A DNA stretch of 64,000 nt, taken from assembly GCA_023439125.1 (NCBI GenBank), contig JAEXOU010000014.1, forward strand, positions 36,848 through 100,847, given 5' to 3'. The position numbers and the translations under genes are program-made. Below the pieces are notes generated by a model. The model saw only the letters and a list, made by a program, of their open reading frames with translations, was not told the origin of the DNA and made no database searches. Positions 60,406 through 64,000 of the stretch are shown piece by piece (position 1 is the first letter of the stretch; every line of letters starts with the position of its first letter). This DNA is from Bacillota bacterium (lineage in GTDB: Bacteria > Bacillota > Clostridia > Lachnospirales > Lachnospiraceae).

Positions 60406-62187
60406 ATGGTTAAGGTAATCGATCAATTGACAAATATATTTACAAAGGCATTCATAGAATGTGGTTATGACGAAAAATATGGTGCAGTAACCGTATCCAA
60501 TCGTCCAGACTTATGCCAGTATCAATGTAATGGTGCGTTGGCTGCAGCGAAACAATATAAGAAAGCTCCAATTATGATTGCGAATGAAGTAGTAGACAGA
60601 TGCAAGGACAATGCTATCTTCTCTGAAATCAATGCAATTATGCCTGGATTTATTAATATTAAGATTAGTAATGAATTCTTAGCAGAATATCTTCAAAATA
60701 TGACAACTGATGATCGACTTGGTTGTGATGTAGTAGAGAATCCAACAACGGTAGTAGTCGATTACGGCGGACCGAACGTGGCAAAACCCCTTCATGTAGG
60801 ACATTTACGTCCTGCAATTATTGGAGAGAGTGTGAAACGTATGATTCGTTTCATGGGACATAATGTGATTGGCGATGCTCACCTCGGCGATTGGGGTCTT
60901 CAAATCGGTCTGATTATTACAGAGCTTAAGAAGAGAAATCCAGAGATGGTTTACTTTGATGAATCCTTTACAGGAGAATATCCAAGCGAAGCTCCATTCA
61001 CAATTTCTGAATTAGAAGAAATATATCCTTATGCGAGTGGTTATTCCAAAGAACATCCAGAATATAAGGATGAGGCAAGACAGGCAACGTTTCTTTTACA
61101 GAACGGACATCGTGGATATACTGCATTATGGAATCACATTATGACAGTATCCGTTAATGACTTAAAGAAGAATTATGAAAACTTAGATGTACGATTTGAT
61201 ATATGGAAAAAAGAAAGTGATGCTCAAAAATATATTCCTGATATGGTGAAATATTTAAAAGAGAATGGTTATGCAAGAATTAGCGATGGTGCATTAGTAG
61301 TTGACGTTAAGGAAGAGACGGATACGAAGGAAATCCCACCATGTATGATTCTGAAATCGGATGGAGCAAGCCTTTATGACACAACTGATTTAGCAACATT
61401 AGTAGAACGTATGGAATTATTCCAGCCATCTAGCGTTATTTATGTTGTTGACAAGCGTCAGGATTTGTATTTTGAACGAGTATTCCGTTGTGCAAAGAAA
61501 ACTAAGATTGTACCTGAAGATGTAAAATTACAATTCCTTGGTTTTGGTACGATGAATGGAAAAGATGGAAAGCCATTTAAGACAAGAGATGGTGGAGTTA
61601 TGCGTCTTGAAAACTTAATTGGTGGAATCAATGAAGAAGTTTATAAGAAGATTATGTCCAATCGTGAGATGCCAGAAGAAGAAGCTCGTGATATTGCAAA
61701 GGTAGTTGGTTTAGCAGCATTAAAGTACGGTGATTTATCGAATCAGGCAAGCAAAGATTACATCTTTGATATTGATCGCTTTACTTCTTTCGAGGGTAAT
61801 ACTGGCCCATACATTCTTTATACTATGGTTCGTATTAAATCTATTTTGGCAAAATACAAAGAGGTTAAGGGCACTGTTAACATCGACAGTCTTAAGATCC
61901 AAGGCTTAGCTCGTGAACGTTCTGAAAGTGAAACAAATCTTATGTTACTATGCAGTAAATTCAATGACGTCATCGAATACGCTGCAGCTGAGATTGCACC
62001 TCACAAGTTATGTGCTTATATCTATGATTTAGCAAATGCATTCAATGGTTTCTATCATGAGAATAAGATTATCGCAGAAGAGGACACTCAAAAGCAACAA
62101 GAGTGGATTGCATTAATTGTTTTAGTATTAAAAATCTTAAATACAAGTATCGAACTGCTTGGCTTTAGCGCTCCTGAGAAGATGTAA
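60406..62187 (+). CDS. argS: Arginyl-tRNA synthetase
   Basis: This 593-residue class I synthetase charges tRNA-Arg. The HIGH motif is AKPLHVGHLRPAIIGES (~residues 126-142), and the N-terminal Add-1 domain (1-110) and the C-terminal anticodon-binding domain with LMLLCSKFNDVIEYAAAEIAPHKLCAY are both visible. There is no clear KMSK motif, as in many ArgRS (the region reads FKTRDGGVMRLENLI). ACGGAGG precedes the ATG. No T-box or leader peptide was seen before it. Confidence 0.97.
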   Translation: MVKVIDQLTNIFTKAFIECGYDEKYGAVTVSNRPDLCQYQCNGALAAAKQYKKAPIMIANEVVDRCKDNAIFSEINAIMPGFINIKISNEFLAEYLQNMTTDDRLGCDVVENPTTVVVDYGGPNVAKPLHVGHLRPAIIGESVKRMIRFMGHNVIGDAHLGDWGLQIGLIITELKKRNPEMVYFDESFTGEYPSEAPFTISELEEIYPYASGYSKEHPEYKDEARQATFLLQNGHRGYTALWNHIMTVSVNDLKKNYENLDVRFDIWKKESDAQKYIPDMVKYLKENGYARISDGALVVDVKEETDTKEIPPCMILKSDGASLYDTTDLATLVERMELFQPSSVIYVVDKRQDLYFERVFRCAKKTKIVPEDVKLQFLGFGTMNGKDGKPFKTRDGGVMRLENLIGGINEEVYKKIMSNREMPEEEARDIAKVVGLAALKYGDLSNQASKDYIFDIDRFTSFEGNTGPYILYTMVRIKSILAKYKEVKGTVNIDSLKIQGLARERSESETNLMLLCSKFNDVIEYAAAEIAPHKLCAYIYDLANAFNGFYHENKIIAEEDTQKQQEWIALIVLVLKILNTSIELLGFSAPEKM

Positions 62188-62203
62188 TATACTGTTATAC
62201 CAT

Positions 62204-62284
62204 ATTGAGGTGTTGTAGTTTAGGACTTAATTGGTTGGGGATACCTGAACCAAAAAAAGTTGCTAACTATGGCACCTCATTTTG
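62204..62284 (+). terminator. Long hairpin after argS
   Basis: TGAGGTG (62206-62212) and TAGTTTAG (62216-62223) pair with CTAACTA (62263-62269) and CACCTCA (62273-62279), followed by four T. The apical part has a second small hairpin (GGTT-GGGGATACCTG-AACC). It acts as a terminator or structured leader. Confidence 0.55.
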
Positions 62285-62419
62285 TTTATGGTCGGAGGGG
62301 GGAAGGTTATTAATTCCTCTTCCATTGGATTGTACTTTAATCTATAGGGTGGTATAATACCAAAAAGTGATAATTTTAGAGAAATACATAAAAAAACTTC
62401 ATGAAAGAAGGTTACATAA

Positions 62420-63730
62420 ATGTACAAATTAATTTCCAAACTCGTGATTTATCGTAATTTCGGAAAAGATAGCATCTTGGCAAAGTTAGCTGGGATTATG
62501 GAGAATTACGATCATAGTTATGGTTCCAAAGAGGAAACGATCGCCGGAATCTATACTGAGATTCATCGTTTGTTAGATGTTGCAACCGAATATGGATTTG
62601 ATGAAAATCTATGGCAGAATTACCTTGCTTATCTGTTAGCTACGATTGAAAATCCTTTTAGCATAACTTGTGAGAAACATGGAGCAAGTGAAGGGACCGT
62701 GAACCAGTTTGCAAAGGGTGATTTCGAAATCTTTCGAGAATTACTGCATTATGATTTCTCAGTTATTGAAAGAAAGTTAGGTATTGACTGCTTTACTGTA
62801 GTTACAAACTATCAATCGATTCAAAAGAGTGGTACACGGTATAATAAGAGCGTTAGCGATAAGGTAAAAGAATTGAGTCGTCAGATTTCAGCGGCAAAGG
62901 ATGCTAATGAAATCTTTGAGATTGTTACTAGCTTTTATCGAGATTATGGCGTAGGTATGTTTGGCCTTAATAAGGCATTTCGTGTGATGAAAGAGAGCAA
63001 CGAAGTGATATTACAGCCAATCTTAAATTTAGAAGATGTATTATTGGATGATTTGATTGGTTATGAGATTCAGAAAAAGAAATTGGTCGATAATACAAAG
63101 GCATTTGTAGAGGGAAGAAAAGCGAATAATGTTTTATTATTTGGAGATAGCGGTACGGGTAAATCTACTTCGGTAAAAGCTATCTTAAATGAGTATTACT
63201 CACAGGGCTTACGAATGATAGAGATCTATAAGCATCAATTTGAAGATTTATCGGCTGTAATTACAAAGATTAAGAATCGTAATTATAAATTTATCATTTA
63301 CATGGATGATTTATCTTTTGAAGAATTTGAAATTGAGTATAAATACTTAAAGGCTGTCATTGAAGGTGGTCTTGAAACAAAACCAGATAATGTTCTGATT
63401 TATGCTACTTCGAATCGTAGACATCTAATACGTGAGACTTGGAGTGACCGCTCGGATATGTCACAAGATGAGCTACACCGCTCGGATACGATGCAAGAAA
63501 AATTATCATTAGTTGCTCGATTCGGTATTACAATTAATTACTCGGCTCCAACTCAGCAAGAATATTTTGAGATTGTTAGTGAGCTTGCGAAGAAATATGA
63601 TAATTTTGGACTTAGCAAGGAAGAGCTGTTACAGAAGGCGAATGTTTGGGAGTTAAGTCACGGAGGTTTATCCGGTCGAACCGCTGCTCAGTTTATTATT
63701 TATATGATTAGTCAAGGTACGAATAAATGA
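62420..63730 (+). CDS. AAA+ ATPase (DUF815)
   Basis: This 436-residue protein has a helical N-terminal part (~1-200) and a C-terminal AAA ATPase domain: Walker A LLFGDSGTGKSTS (~residues 239-251), Walker B KFIIYMDDLSFE, sensor segment VLIYATSNRRHLIRE. This matches the DUF815 family, AAA proteins of unknown role. GAAAGAAGG lies before the ATG. It is followed by the his leader promoter, so it is the last gene of its unit. Confidence 0.9.
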   Translation: MYKLISKLVIYRNFGKDSILAKLAGIMENYDHSYGSKEETIAGIYTEIHRLLDVATEYGFDENLWQNYLAYLLATIENPFSITCEKHGASEGTVNQFAKGDFEIFRELLHYDFSVIERKLGIDCFTVVTNYQSIQKSGTRYNKSVSDKVKELSRQISAAKDANEIFEIVTSFYRDYGVGMFGLNKAFRVMKESNEVILQPILNLEDVLLDDLIGYEIQKKKLVDNTKAFVEGRKANNVLLFGDSGTGKSTSVKAILNEYYSQGLRMIEIYKHQFEDLSAVITKIKNRNYKFIIYMDDLSFEEFEIEYKYLKAVIEGGLETKPDNVLIYATSNRRHLIRETWSDRSDMSQDELHRSDTMQEKLSLVARFGITINYSAPTQQEYFEIVSELAKKYDNFGLSKEELLQKANVWELSHGGLSGRTAAQFIIYMISQGTNK

Positions 63731-63747
63731 TAAATTTATTTATCATA

Positions 63748-63776
63748 TTGACAAAGAATTCCAATCGAGGTATAGT
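63748..63776 (+). promoter_or_regulatory. Promoter of the histidine leader
   Basis: Perfect TTGACA (63748-63753), 17-base spacer, TATAGT (63771-63776). Confidence 0.8.
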
Positions 63777-63824
63777 AGGAACAAGTTTTTTATCATAGAG
63801 AAAGAAAAGAAAGGAGAAATTACT

Positions 63825-63875
63825 ATGTATCAAGTTTTATTCCATCATCATCAACATTCAAAGATGCAATTGTAG
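63825..63875 (+). CDS. hisL: Histidine operon leader peptide (16 aa)
   Basis: A 16-codon frame, MYQVLFHHHQHSKMQL, stands behind GAAAGGAGAAATT and a strong promoter. Four of five consecutive codons (CAT CAT CAT CAA CAT) are His, the mark of ribosome-mediated attenuation of histidine synthesis. It should sense charged tRNA-His. The structural his genes would lie immediately to the right, outside the window. Confidence 0.88.
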   Translation: MYQVLFHHHQHSKMQL

Positions 63876-63999
63876 CTTATGAGATGGTCATAGGTGCAAT
63901 TGCTTATTGTGTTGTGCCTATGATGGTGGAAGGAATGATGATAGCAGTATACTCCTATCTATGAAAAGCCATTTAGGTGCAACCTAAGTGGCTTTTTTT
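63876..63999 (+). promoter_or_regulatory. Histidine attenuator with terminator
   Basis: After the leader stop codon, TCATAGG and TGCAA (from about 63889) pair with TTGTG and CCTATGA (to about 63923). A terminator, AGCCATTTAGGT (63967-63978) with ACCTAAGTGGCT (63982-63993), is followed by seven T. GTTG and CCTA in GTTGTGCCTA (63911-63920) could instead pair with TAGG and CAAC in the terminator arm, giving an antiterminator. Ribosome stalling at the His codons would favour the antiterminator. The pairings were drawn by eye. Confidence 0.78.
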
Positions 64000-64000
64000 G

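Overview
This window is AT-rich Firmicute DNA that most resembles a spore-forming, plant-polysaccharide-degrading member of the Lachnospiraceae (a Clostridium phytofermentans-like organism). The evidence is AGGAGG-type ribosome sites, both dipicolinate synthase subunits (sporulation), a T-box on serS, a lysine riboswitch, GH27 and GH51 glycosidases beside araD, many zinc-ribbon and TM proteins, and Clostridia-type two-component and c-di-GMP proteins. The species assignment is inference. I saw no rRNA, tRNA, CRISPR array, prophage or transposase gene.

Layout. 1-3.2 kb: tail of an ABC ATPase, a radical SAM protein, small proteins and YqeY. 3.6-10.9 kb: carbon and amino-acid metabolism (glycerate kinase with a GntP permease, a transaldolase, a lysine-riboswitch-controlled NhaC-type transporter, a frameshifted Cys-rich DUF326 protein, 1-phosphofructokinase). 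11-15 kb: a translationally coupled pair of U32-like proteins and a membrane EAL phosphodiesterase. 15-20 kb: T-box/serS, then an ABC-2 exporter operon behind a leader-peptide attenuator. 20-24.3 kb: methyltransferases (one fused to a pyrophosphatase-like domain), a NADH pyrophosphatase and a CheX-like/CheY pair. 24.4-41 kb: a MacB-type ABC operon with its own TetR, a hybrid histidine kinase, a VanY-type peptidase, an acyltransferase/DUF6320 pair, and an ABC exporter divergent from its likely HisKA_3/LuxR two-component system. 41-49 kb: dipicolinate synthase, split chromate transporter, MATE, AEC, cyclophilin and an SLC13-like permease. 49.5-53.5 kb: arabinose/arabinan utilisation (araD, GH27, GH51). 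53.7-60 kb: MFS, zinc-ribbon protein, flotillin, and a PadR-DUF1700-DUF4097-PspC envelope cassette. 60.4-64 kb: argS, a DUF815 AAA ATPase and, at the right edge, a histidine leader peptide with its attenuator. The his operon itself must start just outside.

Regulatory RNA is the strong point of the window: a lysine riboswitch (7.15 kb), a serine T-box (15.0 kb), a leader-peptide attenuator before an ABC exporter (16.9 kb) and a His-codon attenuator (63.8 kb). Intergenic gaps also carry at least three families of palindromic repeats. One is a roughly 258-bp MITE-like inverted repeat with one full and four partial copies. Another has a conserved crown on stems whose outer arms differ between copies yet remain self-complementary. 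The third is a short hairpin placed directly after terminators. A 17-bp tandem duplication sits exactly on the start codon of a histidine kinase and may toggle which of two overlapping ATGs is used. Family names come from reading motifs by eye; no search was run.
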